The notes: generated by a model not told the origin, from the sequence alone. Numbered from the stretch's first letter, positions 45,801 to 54,607 are shown. The stretch: 64,000 nucleotides of DNA from DASUPK01 sp046732465 (GCA_046732465.1 JBKPND010000034.1:38488-102487), one strand, 5' to 3'. Numbers and translations: made by a program.

Positions 45801-46117
45801 TCGCGCTCCGCGATCGCGCGGCGATGATCGAGTTGCCGCTCGGCGTCGGGATCTCGGTCGGGCCGGGCGTGGTCGGCCGGGGCGTCTCGGACGACAACAT
45901 CGCGGTGACGGGCGAGGCGACCAACCTCGCGGCGCGGCTCCAAGCGCAGGCCGGTCCCGGGGAGATCCTGTTGAGCGCGGAGGCGCACCGCCGGGTGGCG
46001 GACTGGCTCGCTGACCACGGGATCGAGGCCACCGAGGAGGAGCTCGAGCTCAAGGGCTTCGCGGGACCGCAGGTCGCCTATCGGCTCGGGGCCGTCGACC
46101 GCGCCGCGGTCGCCTGA
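42821..46117 (+). CDS. Large AAA-type ATPase/TPR signalling protein with C-terminal class III nucleotide cyclase
   Basis: A 1098-residue multidomain protein. The N-terminal ~300 residues are a STAND-like ATPase with Walker A GEAGIGKTRLSREL near residue 49 and Walker B VMLVIEDVHWADAS. The middle ~550 residues are TPR-like helical repeats. The C-terminal ~170 residues are a class III cyclase: LVTSLFADVRGYSELGSTL (first metal Asp), IIDKFAGDAVMATF (second metal Asp, substrate Lys) and TGEATNLAARLQAQAG (transition-state Asn/Arg). In the common family relatives the cyclase is N-terminal, so the order is reversed here. It starts at a GTG 18 bp after the GT4-flippase gene. Confidence 0.85.
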   Translation: MVALRENQGVPRTALCPVLIRRDDELGVLEDALLAARRGESRFVVLAGEAGIGKTRLSRELAREARELGCAVLSGGASDAEVSLPYLPFVEAIGNYLDEQDLDRLREALGPALGELGQLFPTLAGDRLPEPSTDPGQAKLRLFESIVSLLALPARDRTVMLVIEDVHWADASTRELLDYLARRLTDLPSLIVVTYRTDELHRRHPFVPTLQGWRRSGLADVLELEPLSEEGIGEMLAAILGPDEVDRELHELMLERTEGNPFVLEEMLREVVESSASGDGVDREAVSRTRLPESVRQAILLRVQRLGDESAAVLEAAAALGRVFDHATLLAVSGRPESTVHQALEAATAQQLIEEDPAHPGLYSWRHALTQEAIYAEIVTPRRQAIHSRAADVLGEAEMTWAVELANHLLGAGRFEEAVPICLRAAEDAEGTLAFGEAVSILERVLPYVPDRLENARVLCRIGNDHQRNGEPATAIGYLSSGIGIMEECGEELEAAHYRLVLGRAHWESRQPDAARAEYEHALAVLEAAGPSADLSMAHQRLAGLDAFQLDYRGCLKSARRAVEIAEQVGADYERVWALGFVALGYIDGVEQERGLALLDKSFLEAREKGYSQIASNVAWNTIWTRTHMMLPELEEWIERLESLPFYASYGHRSGDPLCRCYVATARGDLEDALARGEAAARRHERLGFAKMEWRARIHIALILAELGLGERAAETLPPVSTRTELQDITYDAAARIRVAKSLGRNGDALEVAEEIVEQAEGLATFRETLALAADVLAPAGRLDEVEQLAAAARAHPTEAGAAYLDQIEGHLALMRGEHEKAAASFDVLVDAATDAGYPLVAMRGRTLRARALAAGGRSEDAAAELRAVVEEADRINARLIAREIREAGDELGIELPLAPEEPPTEAAPVAVVPQGERLVTSLFADVRGYSELGSTLAPTALAERVAMLYRLARVAVERRQGIIDKFAGDAVMATFNVSGTSTAHTVDALEAALALRDRAAMIELPLGVGISVGPGVVGRGVSDDNIAVTGEATNLAARLQAQAGPGEILLSAEAHRRVADWLADHGIEATEEELELKGFAGPQVAYRLGAVDRAAVA

Positions 46118-46120
46118 GTG

Positions 46121-49100
46121 CTAGGCCGGCTGCGGCTCGCCGGCGTCCGTCTCGGCCTCGACGGTGCCGTCGCGCGGATCCGCCTCCGGCGGCAGCTCGC
46201 CGCCTCGCTCCGTGCCCGCGATCAGCTCGTCCGGCGCCTTCTCCCTCGGGATAAAGCCGGACTTCATGCCGAAGTAGACGGCCTGAGGATGGTGGGCGAC
46301 GATCGCGACCGTCGACTGCTCCGGCATCACCGCGTGACCGCCGGAGAGCGTCATCCCGATCTCCTCCAGGCCCAGCAGCCGCCAGACCTTCTCGTGCTCG
46401 GACTGGTCGGGACAGGCGGGATAGCCCCACGAGTAGCGGCGGCCCTGGTCGCGGTCGATCGCCAGGTCGTCGCGCACGCGGGAGTGCAGCCATTCGGCGA
46501 GGCCCTCGGCTGACTGCACGCCCAGACCGTGGACGTAGAGCTGCTCGGCGAACTCGCCGTCGGACTCGAGCTTCGTAATCAGGTCGGTGACCTCGGGGCC
46601 AACGGTGACGCCCTGGAGTGCGACGACGTCCCGCTCGCTGGGCTCGAGCTCGTCGAGAGGGCGGAAGAAGTCGGTCAGGCAGATCCGGTCGTGCTTCGGC
46701 TGGCGCGGGAAGACCAGCCGCTCCAGCTCGCGCTCGGGGTCCTCCGGGTCGAAGACGATCAGCTCGTTGCCGTCCGCGGCGCAGGGGAAGTAGCCGAGCC
46801 GCGCGCGGGGGTGCAGGTAGTCCTGCTCGCGCCACATCCGCTCGAGGCGGGGCGCGAAGCCCTCCTCGCCGTCATGGCCCTCGACGATCCGGCGCCACTC
46901 CTCGCCCTTCTTGCCGCGCCCGCCCCAATGGAGCTTGAAGAGCACGTGGCGGTCGAGGTGCGGGAAGACGTCGTCGAGGTCAACATCGATCTCGCGCACG
47001 CCCCAGAAGGGCGGCTCGGGGATCGGCGCATCGGTCCGCGCCTCGGAGCGGACGCTGTCGTCGGTTGTGGGCGGCGCGTCGTCGGCCTCGACGGGCTTCT
47101 CCCGCAGCTCCTGCGCCTCGGCGCGGATCCGCTCGACCAGCGACGAGCGGGCCTCCGCGTCTATCAGGGCGTCCATCGTGTCGAGGCCGGCAAAGGCGTC
47201 CTTGCAGTAGAAGACGCCGGGCTCATAGACGTCCTCAGACTCCTTGCCACCGGGGTAGAGGATGCGCCGGCCGAAGTCCCGGTTGATGGCGGCGCCGCCG
47301 ATCAGCACGGGGAAGGAGAGCCCGCGTTCGTGGAGCTCCTGCACGCAGGTCGGCATCTGCTTCGAGGTCGAGACCAGCAGGGCGGAGAGGCCGATCGCGT
47401 CGGCCTCGTGCTCGACCGCCGCGGAGATGATCGTGTCGACCGGGACCTGCTTGCCGAGGTCGACCACCGTGTAGCCGTTGTTGGTGAGGATCGTGTTGAC
47501 CAGGGACTTGCCGATGTCGTGGACGTCGCCGAAGACGGTGGCGATGACGACCTTGCCCTTGGTGTGGCCTTCGATCCGCTCCAGGTAGTTCTCGAGCTGG
47601 GCGACCGCCCGCTTCATCACCTCGGCCGACTGGAGCACGAAGGGCAGGATCAGCTCGCCGGCGCCGAACTTGTCGCCGACCTCCTTCATCGCGGGGAGCA
47701 GAACCTCGTTCAGCGTCGGGACGGCGCCGATCTTCTCGACGGAGCGGTCGATCCAGTCCTCGACCCCCTCCTTCTTCCGGTGCAGGATCTGCCAGTGGAG
47801 GGCCTGCTCGGGCTCCATGCCCTCGGTGGGGTCACCGGCGTCCTCCTCCGCTTCCTCGCCCTTCGATTCGAAGTGGGCGATGAACTTCTCGAGCGCATCG
47901 TCGGAGCGGTTGAAGACCAGGTGGTCGGTGAGCTCGCGCTCCTGATCCGGGATCTCGGCGTATGGCGTGATGTGGTTCGGGTTGACCATCGCCAGGTCGA
48001 GGCCCGCCTCGACGCAGTGATGGAGGAAGACCGAGTTGAGGGCAGCGCGGGCGGGAGGGGAGACCCCGAAGGAGACGTTGGAGACGCCGAGCGAGGTCTT
48101 GACGCCGGGCAGCTCGGCCTTGATCCGCTTGATCCCCTCGATCGTCTCGATCGCGGAGGGCTTCCACTCCTCGTCGCCGGTGGTGAGCGTGAAGGTGAGG
48201 GCGTCGAAGATCAGTGCCTCGGGGTCGAGGCCGTGCTCGTCCACGCATAGATCGCGGATTCGCTTGGCGACCTCGAGCTTGCGCTCGGCGGTCTTCGCCA
48301 TGCCCTCCTCGTCAATCGTCAGCGCGATCAGCGCGGCGCCATGGGCCTTCGCCAGAGGAGCGACGCGGTCGAGCTTCGCGCGACCCGCCTCGAGGTTGAC
48401 GGAGTTGACGATTGCCCGGCCCGGGATCCGCTCGAGCGCCGCTTCGATCACCTCGGGCTCGGTCGAGTCCACCTGGATCGGTGACGGCTGGGTGAGCGAG
48501 ATCCGCTCCACGACGGTGCCCATCTGAAGGTCCTCGTCCTGGCGCTCCGTGAGCGCGACGCAGACGTCGAGTACGTGGGCGCCGCCGGTGGCCTGGTCCT
48601 CGGCGACCTGCAGCAGGCCGTCGTAGTCGTCCCCCAAGAGCATCTCCTTGGCGGCCCGGGAGCCCTGCGAGTTGACGCGCTCGCCCACCAGCGTGGGGCG
48701 CGGCTCCTGGACCAGCGGCGTCGCGGTCATCATCGAGGAGACCGTCGCCTCGCCGCGCTCGGGACGCTCGCCGGGGGTATGGCCATCGACCCGCTCCCGG
48801 ATCGCGCGGATGTGCTCAGGGGTGGTTCCGCAGCAGCCGCCGACGATCCCGACGCCGTAGCGCTCGACGAACTCGCCGAGGGTGGCGGCGAGCGGCTCGG
48901 GCTGCTCAGGGAAGATCGTCTCGCCGTTCGGACCCTGCAGCGGCAAGCCGGCGTTGGGGATGCAGTGGACCGGCAGCGGCGAGGTCTCCCCGAGGTAGCG
49001 GATCGCATCGCGCATGTCCTCGGGCCCGGTCGAGCAGTTCAGGCCGATCACCTGGACGTCGAGAGCGGAGAGCGTAGTGAGCACCGCCTGGATGTCGGTC

Positions 49101-49708
49101 CCGAGCAGCATCTTGCCGCCCTGCGGCAGCAGGGAGACCGAGGTCTGGATGGGGAGGGTGCGGCCGGTGAGCTTGAACGCCTCGCGGGCGCCGAAGATCG
49201 CGGCCTTCACCTCGAGGATGTCCTGCGCGGTCTCGATGATGATCAGATCCGCGCCGCCCTCGACCAGGCCCCGGGCCTGCTCCGTGAAGACCTCGACCAG
49301 CTTGCCGAAGGTGATGTCGCCGAGGGTGGGGTCGTCGCTGGCCGGCAGGAAGCCGGTGGGGCCGATCGAGCCCGCGACGAAGCGGCTCTCACCCGCCGCC
49401 CTGCGGGCGATCTCGGCTGCCCCCCGGTTGATCTCGAGCGTGTGCTCGCCGAGCCCCCACTCGTCGAGCTTCAAGCGGCTGCCCTGGAAGCTGTCGGTCT
49501 CGACGACCTCGGCGCCTGCCTCGAGCATCGAGGCGTGGACGCCTTCGATGACGTCGGGGCGGTTGAGCACGAGGGCCTCGTGACACTTGCCCTCGAGACC
49601 GCCGTAGTCCTCCTGCGTCAGGTCGAATTGCTCGAGGGTCGCGCCCATGCCGCCATCGAAGACGACGACACGCTCGCGGACCGCCCCCAGGTAGTCGCGC
49701 TCAGGCAT
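46121..49708 (-). CDS. metH: Cobalamin-dependent methionine synthase
   Basis: A 1195-residue MetH transferring a methyl group from methyltetrahydrofolate to homocysteine via cob(I)alamin. Modules in order: homocysteine domain (FDGGMGATLEQFDL; zinc cysteines in GLNCSTGPED and GGCCGTTPEHI), folate/pterin domain (PTLVGERVNSQGS), cap and B12-binding domain with the cobalt-ligand motif GDVHDIGKSLVNTIL, and the C-terminal reactivation domain (GYPACPDQSEHEKVWRLLGL, then LSGGHAVMPEQSTVAIVAHH). The ATG at 49708 gives MPERDYLGAVRERVVVFDG; a further ATG upstream lacks support. It is divergent from metE, 85 bp away. The short acidic C-terminal tail is poorly conserved. Confidence 0.95.
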   Translation of the reverse strand: MPERDYLGAVRERVVVFDGGMGATLEQFDLTQEDYGGLEGKCHEALVLNRPDVIEGVHASMLEAGAEVVETDSFQGSRLKLDEWGLGEHTLEINRGAAEIARRAAGESRFVAGSIGPTGFLPASDDPTLGDITFGKLVEVFTEQARGLVEGGADLIIIETAQDILEVKAAIFGAREAFKLTGRTLPIQTSVSLLPQGGKMLLGTDIQAVLTTLSALDVQVIGLNCSTGPEDMRDAIRYLGETSPLPVHCIPNAGLPLQGPNGETIFPEQPEPLAATLGEFVERYGVGIVGGCCGTTPEHIRAIRERVDGHTPGERPERGEATVSSMMTATPLVQEPRPTLVGERVNSQGSRAAKEMLLGDDYDGLLQVAEDQATGGAHVLDVCVALTERQDEDLQMGTVVERISLTQPSPIQVDSTEPEVIEAALERIPGRAIVNSVNLEAGRAKLDRVAPLAKAHGAALIALTIDEEGMAKTAERKLEVAKRIRDLCVDEHGLDPEALIFDALTFTLTTGDEEWKPSAIETIEGIKRIKAELPGVKTSLGVSNVSFGVSPPARAALNSVFLHHCVEAGLDLAMVNPNHITPYAEIPDQERELTDHLVFNRSDDALEKFIAHFESKGEEAEEDAGDPTEGMEPEQALHWQILHRKKEGVEDWIDRSVEKIGAVPTLNEVLLPAMKEVGDKFGAGELILPFVLQSAEVMKRAVAQLENYLERIEGHTKGKVVIATVFGDVHDIGKSLVNTILTNNGYTVVDLGKQVPVDTIISAAVEHEADAIGLSALLVSTSKQMPTCVQELHERGLSFPVLIGGAAINRDFGRRILYPGGKESEDVYEPGVFYCKDAFAGLDTMDALIDAEARSSLVERIRAEAQELREKPVEADDAPPTTDDSVRSEARTDAPIPEPPFWGVREIDVDLDDVFPHLDRHVLFKLHWGGRGKKGEEWRRIVEGHDGEEGFAPRLERMWREQDYLHPRARLGYFPCAADGNELIVFDPEDPERELERLVFPRQPKHDRICLTDFFRPLDELEPSERDVVALQGVTVGPEVTDLITKLESDGEFAEQLYVHGLGVQSAEGLAEWLHSRVRDDLAIDRDQGRRYSWGYPACPDQSEHEKVWRLLGLEEIGMTLSGGHAVMPEQSTVAIVAHHPQAVYFGMKSGFIPREKAPDELIAGTERGGELPPEADPRDGTVEAETDAGEPQPA

Positions 49709-49793
49709 GGCGGGAAAGGGTAGGGCGGCGGCCATGTGTGCGCGGCACCGAGGACCCCGTTTCGCGGATTGACCGCCTCGGTAGGGTTGATGC

Positions 49794-52163
49794 ATGGCGC
49801 TCTCGAACGTCTCCGGTTTTCCTCGGATAGGTCGCAACCGTGAGCTCAAGTTCGCCACGGAGGGCTACTGGCGCGGCGAGACCTCCGCCGACGAGCTCGC
49901 CACCGTCGCCAAGGCGATCCGGGTCGACAACTGGCAGCTCATGCAGGACGCCGGGATCGACCTGATCCCGTCAAACGACTTCTCCTATTACGACCAGGTG
50001 CTCGACACGATCGCCCTGGTCGGCGCCGTTCCCGAGCGCTACGGCTGGGACGGCGGCCAGGTCGACCTCGACACCTACTTCGCGATGGCCCGCGGGCGGC
50101 AGGATGCGACCGCGATGGAGATGACCAAGTGGTTCGACACGAACTACCACTACATCGTTCCCGAGCTCGGCCCGGACACGACCTTCTCGCTGTCGAGCAC
50201 CAAGCCGTTCGACGAGCACGCGGAGGCGATGGAGGAGGTCGGGATCGACACCGTGCCGGTCCTGATCGGCCCGGTCAGCTTCCTGCTGCTCTCCAAGCCG
50301 GCGGAGGGAGTCTCGGAGCGGTTTGACCCCGTCGACCTGATCGAGCCCCTGATCGAGGTCTACGGCGAGGTGATCGAGCGGCTCGCCGAGCAGGGCGCGA
50401 CCTGGGTGCAGTTCGACGAGCCCTGCTTCGTCGAGGATCGCTCGGAGAAGGAGCTCGATGCCCTCCGCCTCGCCTACGAGGAGCTCTGCAAGGTCCGGGA
50501 GCGTCCGCGGATCGTGGTCAAGACCTACTTCGACCATGTCGGCGACGCGTACGGCGTGCTGCGCGACCTGCCGATCGAGGGCGTCGGACTCGACTTCACA
50601 GGCTTCATCCACGAGGAGGGGATTGGTTTCGGCGACGCACCATTCCACGAGCACGGTGGCCGCCACAACGCCGAGTTCATCGCCGATCAGGGCGGCCTCG
50701 ACGACCAGTGGCTGTTCGCTGGGATCGTCGACGGGCGGAACGTCTGGATCAACCACCTGGAGCACTCGCTGGACGCGCTGGAGGGACTGCAGAGCCGGGC
50801 CAACCAGCTCGTCGTCTCGACCAGCTGCTCCCTGCTGCACACGCCCATCGACCTCGACGCGGAGCCCTCCGGGGTCGACGCCGACCTGGACGACGAGATG
50901 CGCTCCTGGATGGCGTTCGCCGTCCAGAAGGTGGGCGAGGTGGCGACCCTGGCCAAGGGGATGGCCGAGGGCCGCGAGGCGATCGCCGACGAGCTCGACG
51001 TGAACGACCGCGCACGGGACTCCCGCCGCGACTCGGAGCGGACCCGGAACGCCGAGGTTCGCGCGCGGATCGACGCACTCGACGAGCAGCACGACCAGCG
51101 CTCGAGCCCGTTCGAGGAGCGCAGAGGGGCGCAGCGCGCCCGCATCGACATCCCCGAGCTCTTCCCCGCGACGACGATCGGCTCGTTCCCGCAGACCGAC
51201 GAGATCCGGCAGACGCGGGCTAAGGAGAAGCGCGGCGAGATCGACTGGGCCACCTACAAGGACGCGATGCAGGGCGAGATCGAGAAGGTGATCCGCTTCC
51301 AGGAGGACGTGGGCCTCGACGTGCTCGTCCATGGCGAGCCGGAGCGCAACGACATGGTCCAGTACTTCGGCGAGCAGATGGAGGGCTATGTCTTCACCGA
51401 GAACGCCTGGGTGCAGTCATACGGCTCTCGCTACGTGCGCCCGCCGATCATCTTCGGCGACGTGCTGCGGCCGTCGGCGATGACCGTCGATTGGATCACC
51501 TACGCGCAGTCGCTGACCGACAAGCCGATCAAGGGCATGCTGACCGGGCCGGTGACGATGCTCGAGTGGTCCTTCGTCCGGGACGACCAGCCGCTCGCGG
51601 ACACCTGCAAGCAGCTGGCGCTGGCGATTCGCGACGAGGTCGAGGATCTGGAGGAGGCCGGCGTCCCGATCATTCAGGTGGACGAGCCCGCGATTCGCGA
51701 GGGTCTGCCCCTGCGGAAGGACCGCTGGGACGAGTACCTGACCTGGGCGGTCCACTCCTTCCGCCTCGCGACCGCGGTCGTCAAGGACGAGACCCAGGTC
51801 CAGACGCACATGTGTTACTCGGACTTCGGCGACATCCTCGAGCACATCCAGGCGATGGACGCCGACGTCAACCTGATCGAGGCGGCGCGCTCCCGGATGG
51901 AGCTGCTCGGTGACTGGGAGAAGACCGGCTACCGCAACGACATCGGGCCCGGCGTCTACGACATCCACTCGCCGCGGGTGCCGAGCGTCGAGGAGATGGT
52001 CGAGCTGCTCCACGCGGCGGCGCGCGTCCTGCGTCCCGAGCAGATCTGGGTGAACCCCGACTGCGGCCTCAAGACCCGCACCTGGGACGAGATCGAGCCG
52101 AGCCTGCGCAACATGGTCGACGCGGCCAAGCAGCTCCGCGAGGAGCTGGTCCCAGCGTCCTAG
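49794..52163 (+). CDS. metE: Cobalamin-independent methionine synthase
   Basis: A 789-residue MetE, somewhat longer than the usual ~760. The N-terminal domain starts SNVSGFPRIGRNRELKFATE with the conserved KFATEGYW lysine/trp segment. The catalytic C-terminal domain has ATTIGSFPQTDEIRQTRA, the zinc ligands in QTHMCYSDFGDI (His and Cys), an acidic ligand downstream, and the final Cys in VNPDCGLKTRTW. A ~60-residue charged linker (rich in Arg, Asp and Glu) between the domains accounts for the extra length. Together with divergent metH the organism encodes both B12-dependent and B12-independent enzymes side by side. No B12 riboswitch fits in the 85-bp gap. Confidence 0.95.
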   Translation: MALSNVSGFPRIGRNRELKFATEGYWRGETSADELATVAKAIRVDNWQLMQDAGIDLIPSNDFSYYDQVLDTIALVGAVPERYGWDGGQVDLDTYFAMARGRQDATAMEMTKWFDTNYHYIVPELGPDTTFSLSSTKPFDEHAEAMEEVGIDTVPVLIGPVSFLLLSKPAEGVSERFDPVDLIEPLIEVYGEVIERLAEQGATWVQFDEPCFVEDRSEKELDALRLAYEELCKVRERPRIVVKTYFDHVGDAYGVLRDLPIEGVGLDFTGFIHEEGIGFGDAPFHEHGGRHNAEFIADQGGLDDQWLFAGIVDGRNVWINHLEHSLDALEGLQSRANQLVVSTSCSLLHTPIDLDAEPSGVDADLDDEMRSWMAFAVQKVGEVATLAKGMAEGREAIADELDVNDRARDSRRDSERTRNAEVRARIDALDEQHDQRSSPFEERRGAQRARIDIPELFPATTIGSFPQTDEIRQTRAKEKRGEIDWATYKDAMQGEIEKVIRFQEDVGLDVLVHGEPERNDMVQYFGEQMEGYVFTENAWVQSYGSRYVRPPIIFGDVLRPSAMTVDWITYAQSLTDKPIKGMLTGPVTMLEWSFVRDDQPLADTCKQLALAIRDEVEDLEEAGVPIIQVDEPAIREGLPLRKDRWDEYLTWAVHSFRLATAVVKDETQVQTHMCYSDFGDILEHIQAMDADVNLIEAARSRMELLGDWEKTGYRNDIGPGVYDIHSPRVPSVEEMVELLHAAARVLRPEQIWVNPDCGLKTRTWDEIEPSLRNMVDAAKQLREELVPAS

Positions 52164-52181
52164 CTGCTACGCGTCGACCGG

Positions 52182-52934
52182 CTACGCGTCGATCCCGCGC
52201 ACACGGAACTCGCCCCACTGCGCCTCTATGCCCTGCCCGTCGAGCGACTGGCTGCGGCCGTTCCGGATCGGCAGCTGCGTGTAGATCCCGAACGAGAAGC
52301 GAGCGCGCTCGGGAATCAAGGTGGCGCGGGCCTCGTAAAGCTTGTGGCCGTCGACGTGCCAGGTCGCGGTCGAGCTGCCACGGTCGAGCGTGACCTCGCA
52401 GGCGCGAGGCCGGGTGAGGTCGTCGTCGATGTCCTCGTACGGCGACTCGACCACGTGGATGAACGGCTCGCTCGGCCCGCCACCCGGCTCGGCCGGCCCG
52501 CCGCCGCCCAGGGGCAGATGCTCGTGCATCGCGAAGACGCGGGTCGAGGTGCCGGTGACCGAGAACACGCGCCGGCTCGCCTCGAGGTCGGCGACCTGGA
52601 ACGCGCCGATCCCCCGGCGGTAGTCCGTCGGGTCTCCCGCGATGTTCTTGACCGCGAGGTCAGCGGCGAAGGTCACGGGCCGATCCGGCGGCAGTTCGAA
52701 CACGCGCGTCGAGAGGATGAGGTACTTGACGCTGTCGACGGCCTGAAGCTCGTCATGCGACAGCGAGAAGCGCGGAATCGTCACCCGCACCTCGCCCTCG
52801 CCGACCGCCAGTTCCGCATTCGGATCAAGCGGGGAGTGCTCATCTCCGGTCGGGAGCGGCAGGCGCGCCGGGCTCCAACGCGCGTCGTCGAGGTCCGGCC
52901 CGGTGAGCTCGTCATACGTGACGAAGTCGTTCAT
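52182..52934 (-). CDS. DUF6081-like protein under ECF-type promoter
   Basis: A 250-residue protein that I believe belongs to the DUF6081-like family of unknown function; no catalytic motif is recognised. It has a beta-strand-rich pattern with VRVTIPRFSLSHDELQAVD, a jelly-roll-like run (ILSTRVFELPPDRPVTFAADLAV), and ATWHVDGHKLYEARATL near the C-terminus. No signal peptide is visible. The start is ATG 52934, with GAGGAGG 7 nt upstream. The promoter and 5' leader are shared with the two DGPF genes, so it is probably part of an ECF sigma regulon. Its 3' end faces metE 18 bp away. Confidence 0.75.
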   Translation of the reverse strand: MNDFVTYDELTGPDLDDARWSPARLPLPTGDEHSPLDPNAELAVGEGEVRVTIPRFSLSHDELQAVDSVKYLILSTRVFELPPDRPVTFAADLAVKNIAGDPTDYRRGIGAFQVADLEASRRVFSVTGTSTRVFAMHEHLPLGGGGPAEPGGGPSEPFIHVVESPYEDIDDDLTRPRACEVTLDRGSSTATWHVDGHKLYEARATLIPERARFSFGIYTQLPIRNGRSQSLDGQGIEAQWGEFRVRGIDA

Positions 52935-52956
52935 GCGGATCCTCCTCGGTATCCGA

Positions 52957-52973
52957 GCGGCGCCGTTCGCCGC
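52957..52973 (-). promoter_or_regulatory. Conserved 5' leader hairpin 3
   Basis: GCGGCG-AACGG-CGCCGC read on the minus strand, identical to the hairpins at 8717 and 9160, between the -10 box and the ribosome binding site. Confidence 0.65.
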
Positions 52974-52981
52974 CTTCACCC

Positions 52982-53012
52982 TAACGACGAAGCGATGGGG
53001 CGCTTTTCGACC
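52982..53012 (-). promoter_or_regulatory. ECF-type promoter 3 (DUF6081-like gene)
   Basis: On the minus strand: -35 GGTCGA at 53012-53007, 17-nt spacer, -10 CGTCGTTA at 52989-52982. Elements and spacing equal those of the two DGPF promoters about 44 kb away. The promoter overlaps the 3' edge of the upstream aldehyde-dehydrogenase region (stop at 53022). Confidence 0.7.
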
Positions 53013-53021
53013 GAAGGACGA

Positions 53022-54563
53022 CTAGCGACGCCCGAGCCGGCGGCGCCAGTCGCGCGCCGTGAAGAAGCGGGTCAGCTTGATCAGCTTCTGGCGACGATCG
53101 TCGGTGTACGGGAAGTAGAGAGGCTCGCGCTTCCCGCCGAACCGCGAGATCACCAGCGATTCGGGCCGGACGAACTTCTTGATCCCGTACTCGCCGTGGC
53201 GGAAGCCGATGCCGGAGTCCTTCCAGCCGCCCATTGGGACGTCGGAGGCCAGGAATCCGGAGAGCACGTCGTTGACGTTGGCGGTCCCGACCTCGAGACG
53301 GCGCGCGACCGCCTCGGCCTGGCGCTTTGAGCCGAACACCGAGGCGGAGAGCCCGTAGCGGCTGTCGTTCGCCAGCCGGACCGCCTCGTCCGCGTCCCGG
53401 ACCTTCATCACTCCGACCACCGGGCCGAAGCTCTCGTCCCGCATGACGGTCATCGAATGGTCGACGTCGGCGAGCACGGTGGGCTCGAACCAGTCGCCCG
53501 GGCCGTCGCCGCGATTCCCTCCGGTGACGACGGTCGCGCCGCTCTCGCGGGCGTCGTTCACATGGGACTCGACGACGTCGGTCTGCTTCGGGAAGGTCAT
53601 CGCGCCGATGTCTTTGCCGTGCTCGGGCCCGTCCATGCCCTGGTTGAGGCCCTTGACCTCATCCACAAACCGGGTCAGGAACTCGTCGTAGATCGGCTCC
53701 TCGACGTAGATGCGCTCGGTCGAGATGCAGACCTGGCCCGAGTTCGCGAACGAGCCCCACGCGGCGGCGTTGGCCGCGCGCTCCACGTCGGCGGTGCGCA
53801 GCACGATCATCGGGTCCTTGCCCCCGAGCTCGGCGCTCACGGGCGTGAGAGTCTCCGCGGCCCGGGCCAGGACCTTCTTCGCCGTGCGGTCGGAGCCGGT
53901 GAACTGGACGAAGTCGACCTCGTCGACGAGCGCGGAGCCGGTCTCGCCCATGCCGTTGACGACATCGAAGACGTCCGGGCCACCGATCTCGCTCTTCCAG
54001 GCCTCGACGATCTCCGTCAGCCCCAGCGGGGTGATCTCCGAGGGCTTGACGACCACCGCGCAACCGGCGACCAGCGCGGGGATCGCGTCGCCGAGCGAGA
54101 GGATCAGCGGGAAGTTCCACGGGCTGATCACGCCGACCACCGGATACGGCCGGTACTGCACCTTCAGCTTCTTGACCTTCATCAGCGGCGAGTGGGCCGG
54201 GACCTTCTCGTCGCCGATGTACTTGTGCCCCTTCTTGCCGTAGAAGTTGATCAAGTCGAGGACGTAGGGGACCTCGCCCATCGCCTCGGCGCGGACCTTG
54301 CCGGTCTCGCGCTGCATCGTGTCGGCGACCTCGTCCTGATGGTCGATCAGCCAGTCGCGGAGCTTGTAGAGCCATTCGGCGCGGCCCTTGATCCCGAGCT
54401 CCTCCCAGGCCGGCTGGTTGGCGCGGACTCGCGCCACGGTCGCAGCGACCTCGACGGGGCCGTCGAGCGGCACGTTGGCGATCACAGAGTCGTCTGCCGG
54501 GTTGATCACCTCGAAGGTGTCGCGAGTGTCCTTGGCGCTCTCGCTGACGGTGTCGATCGCCAT
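53022..54563 (-). CDS. NAD(P)+-dependent aldehyde dehydrogenase (succinate-semialdehyde-like)
   Basis: A 513-residue aldehyde dehydrogenase. The catalytic Cys is in WGSFANSGQVCISTERIYV, the general-base Glu in VSAELGGKDPMIVL, the NAD-binding Gly motif in QFTGSDRTAKKV, and the substrate-binding WNFPLILSLGDAIPALVAGC segment is present. The family oxidises a wide range of aldehydes to acids. The N-terminal ~20 residues are poorly conserved; the ATG at 54563 has weak Shine-Dalgarno support. It is divergent from a PucR-type regulator across a 168-bp region containing two strong palindromes, so direct regulation is plausible. Its 3' end abuts the DUF6081-like promoter. Confidence 0.9.
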   Translation of the reverse strand: MAIDTVSESAKDTRDTFEVINPADDSVIANVPLDGPVEVAATVARVRANQPAWEELGIKGRAEWLYKLRDWLIDHQDEVADTMQRETGKVRAEAMGEVPYVLDLINFYGKKGHKYIGDEKVPAHSPLMKVKKLKVQYRPYPVVGVISPWNFPLILSLGDAIPALVAGCAVVVKPSEITPLGLTEIVEAWKSEIGGPDVFDVVNGMGETGSALVDEVDFVQFTGSDRTAKKVLARAAETLTPVSAELGGKDPMIVLRTADVERAANAAAWGSFANSGQVCISTERIYVEEPIYDEFLTRFVDEVKGLNQGMDGPEHGKDIGAMTFPKQTDVVESHVNDARESGATVVTGGNRGDGPGDWFEPTVLADVDHSMTVMRDESFGPVVGVMKVRDADEAVRLANDSRYGLSASVFGSKRQAEAVARRLEVGTANVNDVLSGFLASDVPMGGWKDSGIGFRHGEYGIKKFVRPESLVISRFGGKREPLYFPYTDDRRQKLIKLTRFFTARDWRRRLGRR

Positions 54564-54607
54564 GCTGCCTCTCCTCTCGCCGCTTCGTCCGACCTGACTC
54601 TACAGCG

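Noticed and set aside
49708..49794. Cobalamin or SAM riboswitch upstream of metH or metE
   Set aside because: The gap is only 85 bp and no B12-box or SAM-I-like motif is visible.
52166..52192. 12-bp direct repeat GCTACGCGTCGA past metE
   Set aside because: Two copies only, 15 bp apart, one of them inside the end of the DUF6081-like gene. No sign of a mobile element or attachment site.
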